Shown: positions 1-8,727, counted from the stretch's first letter. The stretch: DNA of 43,621 bases from Lachnospiraceae bacterium (GCA_021201095.1 JAJQFO010000178.1:1-43621); one strand, 5' to 3'. Numbers and translations are program-made. The notes: a model not told the origin generated them from the letters alone.

Positions 1-234
1 TCCATATACAATCTTCACCGGAAGATCCGCAACTCTCTCCCGCAGATTTTTCGCATCCTGCGGATCCCACACACAGGCCAGCCCGGGGCGAAACTCCCGA
101 ATCTGTTTTTCCAGAAGGGATACATTTCTCCCTGCTGCAAGTGCAGCCACCTGTATATCACCATTTGCGCGCACGACATCCAGCGTCTGTGTGCCGATCG
201 AGCCCGTCGAGCCAAGTATTGCAATGGTTTTCAT
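1..234 (-). CDS. dxr: 1-deoxy-D-xylulose 5-phosphate reductoisomerase, N-terminal part
   Basis: The first 78 residues are present; the gene runs off the left edge. Dxr is the NADPH-dependent enzyme that makes 2-C-methyl-D-erythritol 4-phosphate in the non-mevalonate isoprenoid pathway. The start MKTIAILGSTGSIGTQTLDV carries the family's N-terminal NADPH-binding loop (GSTGSIG, residues 8-14), followed by the usual ALAAGRN segment at about residue 30. A GGGAGG ribosome binding site lies upstream of the ATG. It is the last gene of the minus-strand series pyrH-frr-uppS-cdsA-dxr, an order common in Bacillota, and is separated from cdsA by a 40-bp tandem repeat array. Identity is secure; the C-terminal catalytic part cannot be checked. 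Confidence 0.95.
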   Translation of the reverse strand, partial: MKTIAILGSTGSIGTQTLDVVRANGDIQVAALAAGRNVSLLEKQIREFRPGLACVWDPQDAKNLRERVADLPVKIVYG

Positions 235-277
235 AAACCTGTTTCCTCCCTGATCCGCGTGTTCTACAATAAAAAAC

Positions 278-515
278 TTATCTGTGTTAACACCAGATAG
301 TTCACCCGGCAAAAATCATTTCTATGACAAATGCCAGATCGTTAATCAATCAAAAGTCATACCCGCGCGGACGCCGGATAATAGATCCGGCAAAAATCAC
401 ATCTACGTAAGTGCCAGATGACAAATCTGGTAAAAGTCACATCCACGTGAGCGCAGGATAGTAAATCGGTTAACAGTCACATCCACATCAGCGCCAGATA
501 ATAGATCACCGGCGT
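278..515. repeat. Degenerate 40-bp tandem repeat derived from the cdsA 3' end
   Basis: About six copies start near 278, 316, 357, 397, 437 and 477, at spacings of 38, 41, 40, 40 and 40 bp. The copy at 477 is the real 3' end of cdsA including its stop codon; the others fill the cdsA-dxr gap. On the plus strand the core is TCACATCYACRTNAGYGCC followed by AGATNATARATC. On the minus strand several copies repeat the cdsA terminal codons and TGA stop (GTGGATGTGA). Copies diverge with distance from the gene, suggesting serial duplication of the gene end. Confidence 0.8.
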
Positions 516-1286
516 CACAAAAATCACGCTGTCAAACCGGTCAAGAATCCCTCCGTGTCCGGGAATCAGCGTTCCATAATCCTTGATATCATGGTTGCGC
601 TTGATCGCAGATGCAGCCAGATCGCCAACCATTGATATCAGAGCGCCGGCCGCGCAGATCACGGCAAAGGAAAATGCCCGGTTGCCTCCCGAAAGAGCAC
701 CGGAAACCGCGCATGCATAAATTGCGCCCAGAAGTGCGGCTCCCACGACACCTCCCACGGCACCTTCGACAGATTTCTTCGGACTCAGGTGCGGCGACAT
801 CTGATGCTTTCCGATCAGCATGCCGACACAATAGGCACAGGTATCGCTGCCCCAGGAGGCCAGGAAAATCAGCCAGACCAGATAAGCGCCGCCCGTCATC
901 GCGCGGAGCTCATAGATACAGCTGAGCATGACCCCTACATAAACAAAGCCAAAAAAAGCTCCCGCCACCTGCTCGGCGCGGTAACGGGGAAAGGTGAAAA
1001 CATAGACAGCCATCAGCAGGACCAGTACCCCAAGCAGCACTGTCATAGTATATGCCTGAATGTCTAAAAATACCAGTAAATAGTAAAAAACGCAGCCCAG
1101 ATACGCCGGCAAAGTGAGCAGGGAGATCCCTCTATGGCCTCCAATATTCATAGCCCGGTAAAGCTCATTCATCCCAATTACTGAAATCACAAGCAGGGTG
1201 GCCGCAAGCACCGGACCACCCGCGATTATTACCGCCAAAGCAATCACAACAAGGATAATCCCGCTGATCAGTCTTGTACGAAACAT
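477..1286 (-). CDS. cdsA: Phosphatidate cytidylyltransferase (CDP-diglyceride synthase)
   Basis: A 269-residue polytopic membrane enzyme that converts phosphatidic acid and CTP to CDP-diacylglycerol, the precursor used by PgsA (also in this window). Hydrophobic segments fill the protein. The C-terminal CDP-alcohol signature is clear: GDLAASAIKR around residue 221, then IPGHGGILDRFDS around residue 243, with the conserved Asp and His-Gly-Gly residues. Length matches the family. The ATG follows an AGAGG site and lies 18 bp after uppS. The stop codon sits inside the first unit of a 40-bp tandem array that continues toward dxr, so the last ten codons are themselves repeated downstream. Confidence 0.95.
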   Translation of the reverse strand: MFRTRLISGIILVVIALAVIIAGGPVLAATLLVISVIGMNELYRAMNIGGHRGISLLTLPAYLGCVFYYLLVFLDIQAYTMTVLLGVLVLLMAVYVFTFPRYRAEQVAGAFFGFVYVGVMLSCIYELRAMTGGAYLVWLIFLASWGSDTCAYCVGMLIGKHQMSPHLSPKKSVEGAVGGVVGAALLGAIYACAVSGALSGGNRAFSFAVICAAGALISMVGDLAASAIKRNHDIKDYGTLIPGHGGILDRFDSVIFVTPVIYYLALMWM

Positions 1287-1304
1287 ATAAACGCACCTCT
1301 TCCC

Positions 1305-2009
1305 TTACTCTTTGCGTCCGCCGTATCTTCTCTCCCGGCTGTTGTATTTCTCGATTGCTTTCAATAATTCTTCCTTTGTGAAGTCAGGCCAGGGGACCTC
1401 TGTAAAATAAAACTCGGTGTAAGCCAGCTGCCACATCAGATAATTTGACAGGCGCAGCTCTCCGCTTGTACGGATCAGCAGATCCGGATCCGGCACATCA
1501 GCCGTATCCAGATAGCCCGAAAAACGATCCTCTGTAATATCCGCAACTGCAAGTCTTCCATCCACGCAGTCCTCCGCAACGCGGCGGACCGCACGCACAA
1601 TTTCATCACGGCTCCCATAGTTGAGCGCAATCTGAAAATTCAGTCCGGTATTATTCCTCGACGACTCCACCAGGTCGGTCAGACTTTTTTGCAGGTCGTC
1701 CGAAAATGCGGTCGGATCGCCCAGGACGCGGACCTTCATATTATTGTCCCGCGCGGTCTTAATACAGGTCTTTGTGTAGCGGCGAAACAGCTTCATCAGA
1801 GAATCTACTTCTTCTGGAGCGCGTTTCCAGTTTTCCGTGGAAAACAGATACACCGTCAGATATTTAATGCCGATATTCCAGGCATCCTCGCAGATCACTT
1901 CCAGATTCTGCGCCCCTTTCGCATGTCCATAGCTTCTTGGCATACCCTTAGCTTTGGCCCATCGCCCATTTCCATCCAAAATAATCGCTACATGCTGTGG
2001 AATCACCAT
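1305..2009 (-). CDS. uppS: Isoprenyl transferase (undecaprenyl diphosphate synthase)
   Basis: A cis-prenyltransferase that extends farnesyl diphosphate with isopentenyl diphosphate to C55 undecaprenyl diphosphate, the lipid carrier for the cell wall. The start MVIPQHVAIILDGNGRWAKA carries the substrate-binding DGNGRWA motif with the catalytic Asp. Later family blocks are YLFSTENWKR, INYGSRDEI-like NYGSRDEIVRA, DLLIRTSGELRLSNYL and a closing YNSRERRYGGR. The start is set at the ATG five codons inside a possible GTG start, because a GGGGAG site lies 7 nt before that ATG and would be inside the longer reading. About 234 residues, a little shorter than the common 240-250. UppP, which recycles the product, is also in this window. 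Confidence 0.95.
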   Translation of the reverse strand: MVIPQHVAIILDGNGRWAKAKGMPRSYGHAKGAQNLEVICEDAWNIGIKYLTVYLFSTENWKRAPEEVDSLMKLFRRYTKTCIKTARDNNMKVRVLGDPTAFSDDLQKSLTDLVESSRNNTGLNFQIALNYGSRDEIVRAVRRVAEDCVDGRLAVADITEDRFSGYLDTADVPDPDLLIRTSGELRLSNYLMWQLAYTEFYFTEVPWPDFTKEELLKAIEKYNSRERRYGGRKE

Positions 2010-2060
2010 AACTGTTCTCCCCACTTAATCGGACAGGGGAATCCTCTCACTCTATCCGGA

Positions 2061-2170
2061 GTTCTCGATTTGCTTTGCAAATCGGAACATGCGCAGCGCG
2101 AGCCAGGTGCGTCTTTAACCGCAAAACTCTCTGACCGGCTCTTGCATCATTACATGTTCGCCCGCGCACC
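2061..2170. repeat. Dispersed palindromic element (types A and C) in the frr-uppS gap
   Basis: The 226-bp frr-uppS gap holds a 30-bp palindrome at 2061-2090 (CGATTTGC, 3-nt loop, GCAAATCG, flanked by GTTCT and GAACAT). It recurs inverted at 35024-35053 and 35116-35145. It is followed at 2099-2127 by a 29-bp block (AGCCAGGTGCG, then TTTAACCGCAAAAC) that recurs at 41428-41456 with one mismatch. No gene or clear promoter was seen in this gap. Confidence 0.7.
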
Positions 2171-2235
2171 CCGGATACCGCTTTGGCAGTAAAATCTTCC
2201 TGACAGGATGCGCGCATCAAAACAAACCATATTAT

Positions 2236-2787
2236 TTATACGGTCAGGATCTCTTTCGATTTTTCTTCTACTGCCTTATCAATATCTTTAACATATTTCT
2301 CAGTGAGCTTCTGAACCTCATTCTGAAGATCCTTTATCTCGTCCTCTGAAACATCCTGCTTGCCAAGCTTTTTAAAAGCATCGTTGGCATCGCGGCGGAT
2401 GTTGCGAATCGCCACCTTGGCGGCCTCTCCTTTTTTCTTAACATCCTTCACAAGGTCTTTTCTGCGTTCCTCAGTCAGTTCCGGGAAAACCAGCCGGATG
2501 ACCCGGCCGTCATTTGAAGGATGAATGCCGATATCTGAGGTCATAATTGCTTTTTCAATCGCCTTCACCATAGAAGACTCCCACGGCTGAATCTGCAGCA
2601 CACGCGGCTCCGGCACGGTAATGTTGCCAATCTGCTGCAGCGGAGTCGGCGTCCCATAATAGTCCACACGAATCTTGGAAAGTACATTCGGATTCGCGCG
2701 GCCGGCGCGGATTGTACCAAATTCTTCGATTAAATTTGCGTATGTTTTGGTCATCTTCTGATCATAGGTTTTGATTCTCTCATCCAT
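2236..2787 (-). CDS. frr: Ribosome recycling factor
   Basis: RRF works with EF-G to split the ribosome after termination. The 183-residue protein matches the usual 185. The start MDERIKTYDQKMTKTYANLI is typical and is followed by RAGRANPNVL (the conserved tip-helix region), YYGTPTPLQQIGN, PEPRVLQIQPWE and the closing helix KYVKDIDKAVEEKSKEI. An upstream in-frame start would add 21 non-homologous residues. The chosen ATG has a GAGGGA site at proper spacing, so the short form is preferred. It lies 102 bp after pyrH, the usual partner, and is probably co-transcribed with it. Confidence 0.97.
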   Translation of the reverse strand: MDERIKTYDQKMTKTYANLIEEFGTIRAGRANPNVLSKIRVDYYGTPTPLQQIGNITVPEPRVLQIQPWESSMVKAIEKAIMTSDIGIHPSNDGRVIRLVFPELTEERRKDLVKDVKKKGEAAKVAIRNIRRDANDAFKKLGKQDVSEDEIKDLQNEVQKLTEKYVKDIDKAVEEKSKEILTV

Positions 2788-2889
2788 GAGTAGTCCCTCG
2801 CTTTCTGAATTATATTGTATAAATGGTTTTTTCAGGACAGCACATCGCATTCGCTGCGAAGTACTTATGAAAATGTCCGATTCTTTCTC

Positions 2890-3597
2890 TCAGACGGTCA
2901 CCCGCGTCCCTGTAAATGTCCCGTCCGCAATCCCGTTCACCGTATTGACAATGCTGTTTTCCTCGTTTAATCCGAATACCAGCATCGGCATATGATTCTC
3001 CATGCACAGGATCGAAGCCGTCATATCGACTACCTGCAGCTTTCGGTCAATCACTTCCTGAATCGAAACCTCCGTATACTTTCTCGCATTCGGATTGTCT
3101 TTCGGATCGCTGTCGTAAACACCGTCCACCGACTTCGCCAGCAGGATCACCTCCGCCTCGATCTCAATCGCACGCAGTACCGTCGCAGTGTCTGTGGAAA
3201 AATAGGGGTGGCCGGTTCCTCCTGCGAAAAACACCACCTTGTGATCTGCAAAGCAGGTGTTCACACCATCCTTGCTAAAAAGCTCTGTAAATGCTCCGCA
3301 GGCGAAGGGCGTCATAATCACCGTCCCCAGTCCGACCGAGCGAAAGATTTCTGACACATAAATGCAATTCATCACCGTCGCCAGCATGCCAATCTGATCT
3401 GCCTTCGTGCGGTCAATATGCTCGCTCGAACGCCCGCGCCAGAAATTGCCTCCGCCAATCACTATACCGATCTCCATGCCCTGGTCAGCCAGAGCCTTCA
3501 CCTGCTGCGCGACCCCGGTCACCGTCGGCTCGTCAAACCCGGTCTTTTTATCGCCCGCAAGCGCTTCTCCGCTCAATTTCAGAAGTACCCTCTTCAT
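2890..3597 (-). CDS. pyrH: Uridylate kinase (UMP kinase)
   Basis: Phosphorylates UMP to UDP; a hexameric amino-acid-kinase-fold enzyme of pyrimidine nucleotide synthesis. The 235-residue protein starts MKRVLLKLSGEALAG (phosphate-binding KLSGE). It continues with GIVIGGGNFWRG, DQIGMLATVMNCIY, the AGGTGHPYFSTDTA block that closes over UMP, and ILLAKSVDGVYDSDPK for the nucleotide site. An AAAGGGA site precedes the ATG. It is first in the pyrH-frr-uppS-cdsA-dxr series. The tsf and rpsB genes that often precede pyrH are absent; a P-type ATPase gene lies upstream instead. Confidence 0.97.
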   Translation of the reverse strand: MKRVLLKLSGEALAGDKKTGFDEPTVTGVAQQVKALADQGMEIGIVIGGGNFWRGRSSEHIDRTKADQIGMLATVMNCIYVSEIFRSVGLGTVIMTPFACGAFTELFSKDGVNTCFADHKVVFFAGGTGHPYFSTDTATVLRAIEIEAEVILLAKSVDGVYDSDPKDNPNARKYTEVSIQEVIDRKLQVVDMTASILCMENHMPMLVFGLNEENSIVNTVNGIADGTFTGTRVTV

Positions 3598-3648
3598 AAC
3601 TGTTCCCTTTCTGCGCCTCAGGGGGCGCCATCTAATATTCTAAAACCG

Positions 3649-3677
3649 AGTATACCACAAAGAGGAATAAAATCCAC
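3649..3677 (-). promoter_or_regulatory. Probable promoter of pyrH
   Basis: Minus-strand extended -10 TGGTATACT with a weak -35 (GTGGAT) 17 bp upstream, about 50 bp before the pyrH start. It probably serves the pyrH-frr-uppS group. Confidence 0.5.
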
Positions 3678-3756
3678 CTGATTTTTGCTTTGTTTTGAAA
3701 TCTCTTCTTATTCAGTGTACCGCACCTCGCAGCTGTAAAGGTACGGAAGCTCTTTT

Positions 3757-6474
3757 CTACTCCGCTTTCTTCCTTGACTTCGATTTGCGGTTAAAGCAGA
3801 AATCCGAAAGCTTCCGCATCCACAGACTCAGATAGCGGAATGTCGGCTCCGTAATGATCGCGAAGATCACCAGAAGCATCAGGCAGCTTCTGGATATGCT
3901 GGTAATCGCAAAAATGTTTCTCATAAAAATCATACAGTAGATCAGCCCAGCCGCCATTGCAAACCAGAGCAGCCAGTGAAATCTGGTCATCGGCGACGCG
4001 ATCTGGTAGAGTACCATCAGTCCGACAATCGCCAGCACAATCGTGCAGGCTGTAGAGAGATCCGTCTCATTTACCCCAAATTCCACGCAGAACAGGTAGA
4101 GCCCGCTGACCACAATAAAATCCGTCAGTCCGCCCGGCAGAGCCTTGAACAGCACATTGCTCAGAAAATGTCCCTGAATCCGGTCCGTATTCTGCTCCAG
4201 CGACATGACAAACGCTGGTATGCCGATCGTAAACATGCTGATCAGTGAGATCTGAGACGGCTCGAGCGGGTAATTTACAGTAAAGATAATGGACAGCACG
4301 GACATGAATAATGAAAAAATGTTTTTCACCAGAAACAGAGACGCCGTCCGCTCAATATTATTTACTACGCGCCTGCCCTCTGCCACAACCGAAGGCATTT
4401 TGGAAAAATCTGACTCCAGCAGTACCAGCTGTGCCACCTGCGACGCTGCGTCACTGCCGGATGCCATCGCGATACTGCAATCCGCATTTTTCAGAGCAAG
4501 AACATCGTTGACACCATCCCCAGTCATCGCCACGGTGTGTCCGGCCTTCTTCAGTGCGTCCACCAACGTACGCTTCTGCTCCGGCGATACCCGGCCGAAG
4601 ACCGTATACTGCAAGGCTGCCGCTCGCAGCTCCTCCTCATCGTACAGCGTGGAGGCATCCACATACTGTTCGGCATCCTCAATCCCTGCTTCTTTGGCAA
4701 CCTCCGATACGGTCACAGGGTTATCGCCGGAAATCACCTTGATCTTAACTCCCTGCTGTGCAAAATAGAGAAAGGTCTCCTTTGCGTTCTCGCGGATCGG
4801 GTTCGCCAGCAAAATCATGGCCAGCGGCTGCACCGGTACACCAAGTGCCCCGCCGGAAAGCGTATCCAGGCAACGGGCAAATACGAGCACCCGGTATCCC
4901 TGGCGGCTGTACCGCTCTATCCCGGACGCATATTTTTCATATTCTGACCGAAGGATGATCTCCGGGGCTCCGAGTACATAGCCGGTGCCCTCAAAAACAG
5001 CGCCGCTGTATTTATATTGCGATGAAAAGGAAAACACCTGCTCCGGGCGCCTGCCGGAGCGTTTCCGGAAATGCTCCTTAATCGCCTTCATCGTAATATT
5101 GTCGGTAGCCATTGCTGCAGCAAAGTCCCCGATCGCAAGCTCCACCTCCGCAAGCTCTTCCGGAGTAAACACCGGGTCTGCCGCCGCGTCAGGCTCACGC
5201 TTTTCCGCCGCGCAGACCTCGATTTTATCTGTTGGGACAGATCCGTCTTTTTCCGCTTCGTCAGACACATGTTTTTCTGCCATGTCTTCATCCGTTTTCG
5301 CGCGCATTGGAAAAAGCTTTTTGACTGTCATCGTATTGTCTGTGATGGTACCCGTCTTATCTACACATAACACATCCACACGTGAAAGTGTTTCAATGCA
5401 TTTCATGTCGTGTACAAGCACTTTTTTCGTAGCCAGCCGTGCCACGCTGACAGCCAGAGCGACATTTGCAAGCAGGTACAGTCCTTCCGGAATCATACCG
5501 ATAATCGCCGCTACCGTCGCCGTCACACTGTCTTTCAGTGCTGTCTCATTGATGAAATATTGCTGACTGAACAAAATAATCCCAATCGGGATAATCAGAA
5601 AGCCAACAATCTTTACCAGCTTGTTCAGAGACCGGATCATCTCAGAGGACTCGGCATCGTTCATAACCTTTGCTTCCTGTGAGAGCTGAGAAATATAAGA
5701 GTCCGCTCCCACCTTGTCCAGCTTCGCGCGGCATTCGCCGGAGACGATGAAGCTGCCGGATAACAGAGTGTCGCCGCTTTTCTTCGATATCTGGTCCGAC
5801 TCGCCGGTGATCAGAGATTCATTGACCAGAACCTCTCCTTCCTCAATCACGGCATCCGCCGGAATCTGGTTTCCTGCGGAAAAAAGGACAATATCATCCA
5901 GAACCAGTCCTTCTGCAGGGACTACAGACTCCCTGCCGTCCCTTATCACCTTATTTTTCGGAGCATTCAGCATATTCAGGTCATCCAGGACCTTCTTTGC
6001 ATGTACTTCCTGAATAATACCGAGCATCGTATTCGCGATGATGATTGGCAAAAATGTCATATCGCGAAAAGAGCCTACTAAAATCAAAACAATGGCAATC
6101 AAGGCGAAAATCAGATTAAAATAGGTAAAGACGTTGCTGTAAACAATCTCTCTGGTCGATTTGGAAACAGACTCCGGTGCAGAATTCACCAGACCGCGAA
6201 AAACACGGTCATCCACCTGCGCCTGTGTCAGACCCTGCCGCGCATCCGGGGCATAGCGCTCCATCGGTATGATATCATCCGGGATCCGCATTTCCTCCGG
6301 AACGATCTGAGTGCTCACCAGTTTTCTGCGAAATGATTTGATATTGCTCCAGAGACTGACTCCGGAGCGGTCTTCTTTTTTTGCGGTATCTATGATATCT
6401 TTATTTTCAGAAACCTCTTTATCATCAGAAATTTCTTTATTATCAATAACATTCTTACTTTCCAGTTTTTCCAC
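3757..6474 (-). CDS. Cation-transporting P-type ATPase, CtpE-like
   Basis: An E1-E2 membrane pump of 905 residues. Seen in order: an acidic/basic N-terminal tail, the actuator motif LITGESDQ (about residue 225), the phosphorylation site CVDKTGTITDNT (Asp near 371), the nucleotide-domain segment KVISGDNPVTV, the hinge MTGDGVNDVLALKNADCSIA, and several C-terminal membrane helices. The wording around the hinge (VAQLVLLESDF, EGRRVVNNIER) resembles the CtpE group, reported as calcium pumps in actinobacteria; substrate is an inference. The N domain carries an extra acidic stretch after the phosphorylation site. The start is a GTG with AGAGGA 6 nt upstream; an earlier GTG 24 codons upstream has only a weak site. 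The N-tail contains three 6-residue repeats. Confidence 0.88.
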   Translation of the reverse strand: MEKLESKNVIDNKEISDDKEVSENKDIIDTAKKEDRSGVSLWSNIKSFRRKLVSTQIVPEEMRIPDDIIPMERYAPDARQGLTQAQVDDRVFRGLVNSAPESVSKSTREIVYSNVFTYFNLIFALIAIVLILVGSFRDMTFLPIIIANTMLGIIQEVHAKKVLDDLNMLNAPKNKVIRDGRESVVPAEGLVLDDIVLFSAGNQIPADAVIEEGEVLVNESLITGESDQISKKSGDTLLSGSFIVSGECRAKLDKVGADSYISQLSQEAKVMNDAESSEMIRSLNKLVKIVGFLIIPIGIILFSQQYFINETALKDSVTATVAAIIGMIPEGLYLLANVALAVSVARLATKKVLVHDMKCIETLSRVDVLCVDKTGTITDNTMTVKKLFPMRAKTDEDMAEKHVSDEAEKDGSVPTDKIEVCAAEKREPDAAADPVFTPEELAEVELAIGDFAAAMATDNITMKAIKEHFRKRSGRRPEQVFSFSSQYKYSGAVFEGTGYVLGAPEIILRSEYEKYASGIERYSRQGYRVLVFARCLDTLSGGALGVPVQPLAMILLANPIRENAKETFLYFAQQGVKIKVISGDNPVTVSEVAKEAGIEDAEQYVDASTLYDEEELRAAALQYTVFGRVSPEQKRTLVDALKKAGHTVAMTGDGVNDVLALKNADCSIAMASGSDAASQVAQLVLLESDFSKMPSVVAEGRRVVNNIERTASLFLVKNIFSLFMSVLSIIFTVNYPLEPSQISLISMFTIGIPAFVMSLEQNTDRIQGHFLSNVLFKALPGGLTDFIVVSGLYLFCVEFGVNETDLSTACTIVLAIVGLMVLYQIASPMTRFHWLLWFAMAAGLIYCMIFMRNIFAITSISRSCLMLLVIFAIITEPTFRYLSLWMRKLSDFCFNRKSKSRKKAE
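6391..6444. repeat. 18-bp in-frame repeat in the P-type ATPase N-tail
   Basis: Three 18-bp units encode NKEISD, DKEVSE and NKDIID. The lysine codons fall exactly 18 bp apart (6400, 6418, 6436). It lies in the cytoplasmic tail ahead of the first membrane helix. Confidence 0.7.
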
Positions 6475-6593
6475 GTCTGATCCTCTTACGCCATGCCGAC
6501 TCACACTCCGACCGGCAAACGCCGTCGGAAAACCGAAAAACAACACGGTCCAAAACCTGTCATGTTATTTTCCGCCATCACGATAACGAGGAC

Positions 6594-6622
6594 ATTTTAT
6601 CATATCCGCATTCAATTGATAA
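6594..6622 (-). promoter_or_regulatory. Possible promoter of the P-type ATPase
   Basis: Minus-strand TTATCA and TAAAAT hexamers 17 bp apart, about 120 bp before the likely GTG start. Both boxes deviate from consensus. Confidence 0.4.
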
Positions 6623-6720
6623 CCCTGTAAATTCTAAAAAGTCTATTAAGATTAGCGGTTATATATACGTTTGCATATGTACTTCGCAGCGCGCGTGAAA
6701 TGCTGTCAAAATAGCTGCGA

Positions 6721-8421
6721 TTAGCGTTCAGCATCATTGCAGACAGAGCTGTTGTCTACAAACTTCTTCTTAAAATCATTCTGGGGGCAGGGACGGCCAA
6801 AATAAAATCCCTGACTGTAGTCCGGCGGAAGCACCGCAATCTTATCGCGTTCCTCTGCCGTCTCTACACCTTCCACACATACCTTCAGCTCCAGGCTTTT
6901 TACCATACCATTTAAAAGAGAGAGAAGGTTGAATTCGTATTCATTTGTCATCGCGCGCATTGTAAAGGAACGGTCAATTTTAATAATATCCGGCCGCAGC
7001 TCATTCAGATAATGGAAGTTTGAATAGCCGGTGCCGAAATCATCCAGAGCCAGCTTCACTCCATTTTCCTTCAGCTGCGTCCACAGACGGGTGAAATAAA
7101 TATCCGACTCAATCAGGCCGCTCTCCGTCAGTTCAATAATCAGATGCTCCGGGGACATATCGTACTGCTTCAGCGCATCCATAATGTCTGCGACCACGTC
7201 GCTTTTCATCACCTGTACATAAGAGACATTCACGTTTACACGAAAACTCGGAATCACCTGCTGCATCTTTTTCGCAAAACGCAGGGCTTCATGCAGAATC
7301 CAACGGCCGGCCGGTATAATCAGTCCCGTCTCCTCCAGGATGGAGATAAACTCACCCGGCATCACCATTTCATCTTCCATGTGGAAACGCATTAGAGCCT
7401 CTGCTCCACTTAAAGAGCCATCTTTTGAGTGGAAAATCGGCTGATAATATACCTCAAAACCTTCAAAATTGCTGGCCACTGCCTGACGCAGCACCTGCGT
7501 GAGCTTTTTCTTCTTTAAAAATCTGTCATAATCCTCCTGTGCAAACACATAAGAGCGGTTTTTCCCCAGCTGCTTGGCCTCTGTCAGCGCAAACTCTGAG
7601 AGCTTCATAATCTGCGACCAGGAAAAGTTTCGGACATCCTCGCATCGCAAAATGCCGCCGGACACAGTGACAAAAGCTTCATAATGATTCTCTTCCACGA
7701 AACGATCCAGCATACGGCGAATCTCTGTATAAAGATCGGTTGCTTCTTTTACAGTGCCGCCATTAAAGTCCACAATCATGAACTCATCCGCCACAATCCG
7801 ATACAGATGCTGTCCACACTGAACACAGCTGATAATGAAATCCCCCATTTTGCGCAGAATCATATCACCATACTCTACGCCCAGTTTTGCGTTAATAGAT
7901 TTAAAATTATCCAGCCCCAGCCGCATAAAATAGCCAGCCGGTATCTCATCCTTGTATCCCTGCAGCCAGGTCTGCAGGCTGGTCTCGCCAAGAAGTCCGG
8001 AGACATTGTCCGCCTTCTGTTTTTTCCCAATCTCATTGATGCAGCCGATCATATATAATGCCCGTTTGTCTTCTCCGCGCACCACTCTGCCGCGGCAATT
8101 GATCCAGATCGGCTGCCCGTCCAGTCCCAGCCACCTGTAGACCAGATTGTGCGTATTGCGATCCGTGGAAAGGATATCCGCCAGATCATCCGTCAGTGCC
8201 TGTCTGTCTTCCTCACAGGTCACTCCCAGCAAAGTATCCGATACATTATGAAAATAACATCCGGGCAGCAAAAAACGCTCCTGCGCATGCGGAGATATAT
8301 AATAAAAATCATTTTCAAAATCTAATACAAACAAATAATCATCCGTGCATGGATTATAGAGGTCTATCATCTGGCGAATCCTGTCCACCGATAACAAGTC
8401 CTGATTCGGCTCTTCTTTCAT
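6721..8421 (-). CDS. PAS-GGDEF-EAL protein, probable c-di-GMP phosphodiesterase
   Basis: A 566-residue soluble protein with a PAS-like sensor region (about 20-130), a GGDEF fold (about 150-300) and an EAL domain (about 310-555). The diguanylate cyclase signature is changed to VADEF (in YRIVADEFMIVDF), so synthesis of c-di-GMP is unlikely. The EAL side keeps GAEALMRF, the Asn of RVNVNVSY, the Glu of LIIELTESG, the metal-binding LALDDFGTGYSNF, IIKIDRSF, CVEGVETAEE and SQGFYFG, so hydrolysis of c-di-GMP is expected. No membrane helix was seen. The start is the ATG two codons after a TTG; AAGGAGG lies 9 nt before that ATG and too near the TTG. Its signal is unknown. Confidence 0.9.
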   Translation of the reverse strand: MKEEPNQDLLSVDRIRQMIDLYNPCTDDYLFVLDFENDFYYISPHAQERFLLPGCYFHNVSDTLLGVTCEEDRQALTDDLADILSTDRNTHNLVYRWLGLDGQPIWINCRGRVVRGEDKRALYMIGCINEIGKKQKADNVSGLLGETSLQTWLQGYKDEIPAGYFMRLGLDNFKSINAKLGVEYGDMILRKMGDFIISCVQCGQHLYRIVADEFMIVDFNGGTVKEATDLYTEIRRMLDRFVEENHYEAFVTVSGGILRCEDVRNFSWSQIMKLSEFALTEAKQLGKNRSYVFAQEDYDRFLKKKKLTQVLRQAVASNFEGFEVYYQPIFHSKDGSLSGAEALMRFHMEDEMVMPGEFISILEETGLIIPAGRWILHEALRFAKKMQQVIPSFRVNVNVSYVQVMKSDVVADIMDALKQYDMSPEHLIIELTESGLIESDIYFTRLWTQLKENGVKLALDDFGTGYSNFHYLNELRPDIIKIDRSFTMRAMTNEYEFNLLSLLNGMVKSLELKVCVEGVETAEERDKIAVLPPDYSQGFYFGRPCPQNDFKKKFVDNSSVCNDAER

Positions 8422-8659
8422 ACTCAAGAACCTCCTTCTAAAATTCCTGCAGATCTCCGGTACTCCTGAAATTGCTACTGTTCAATATCTTCACAGTTAC
8501 GAGATTTGCCCCGCGCTCTGTATAGAATGTTACCCGGCAAGGAAAAATATTAAAATTCCTTCACAACGGGACTCCCTATGCAGGAAAATCCGTATTCAGG
8601 ATTTCTTATTCTTCCGAAAAATTTTAATTTATTATAGCATACAAAATTCACAAAATCTA

Positions 8660-8727
8660 CACGAAATTACGAAACCATTGCACGAAAATACGAAATTGTT
8701 TCGTAAATTTGAGAAAACAGTTTCGTG
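8660..8727. promoter_or_regulatory. Cluster of ACGAAA half-sites with a 17-bp perfect palindrome
   Basis: ACGAAA occurs at 8661, 8669, 8682 and 8690, and TTTCGT at 8699 and 8721. Positions 8689-8705 form a perfect palindrome, TACGAAA-TTG-TTTCGTA. The cluster is in the nifJ to PAS-EAL gap, about 240 bp upstream of the PAS-EAL start. It may be an operator array; no known factor is assigned. Confidence 0.45.

Noticed and set aside
278-515. CRISPR array in the dxr-cdsA gap
   Set aside because: Units are contiguous and degenerate over their full 40 bp, with no conserved-repeat/variable-spacer pattern and no cas genes.
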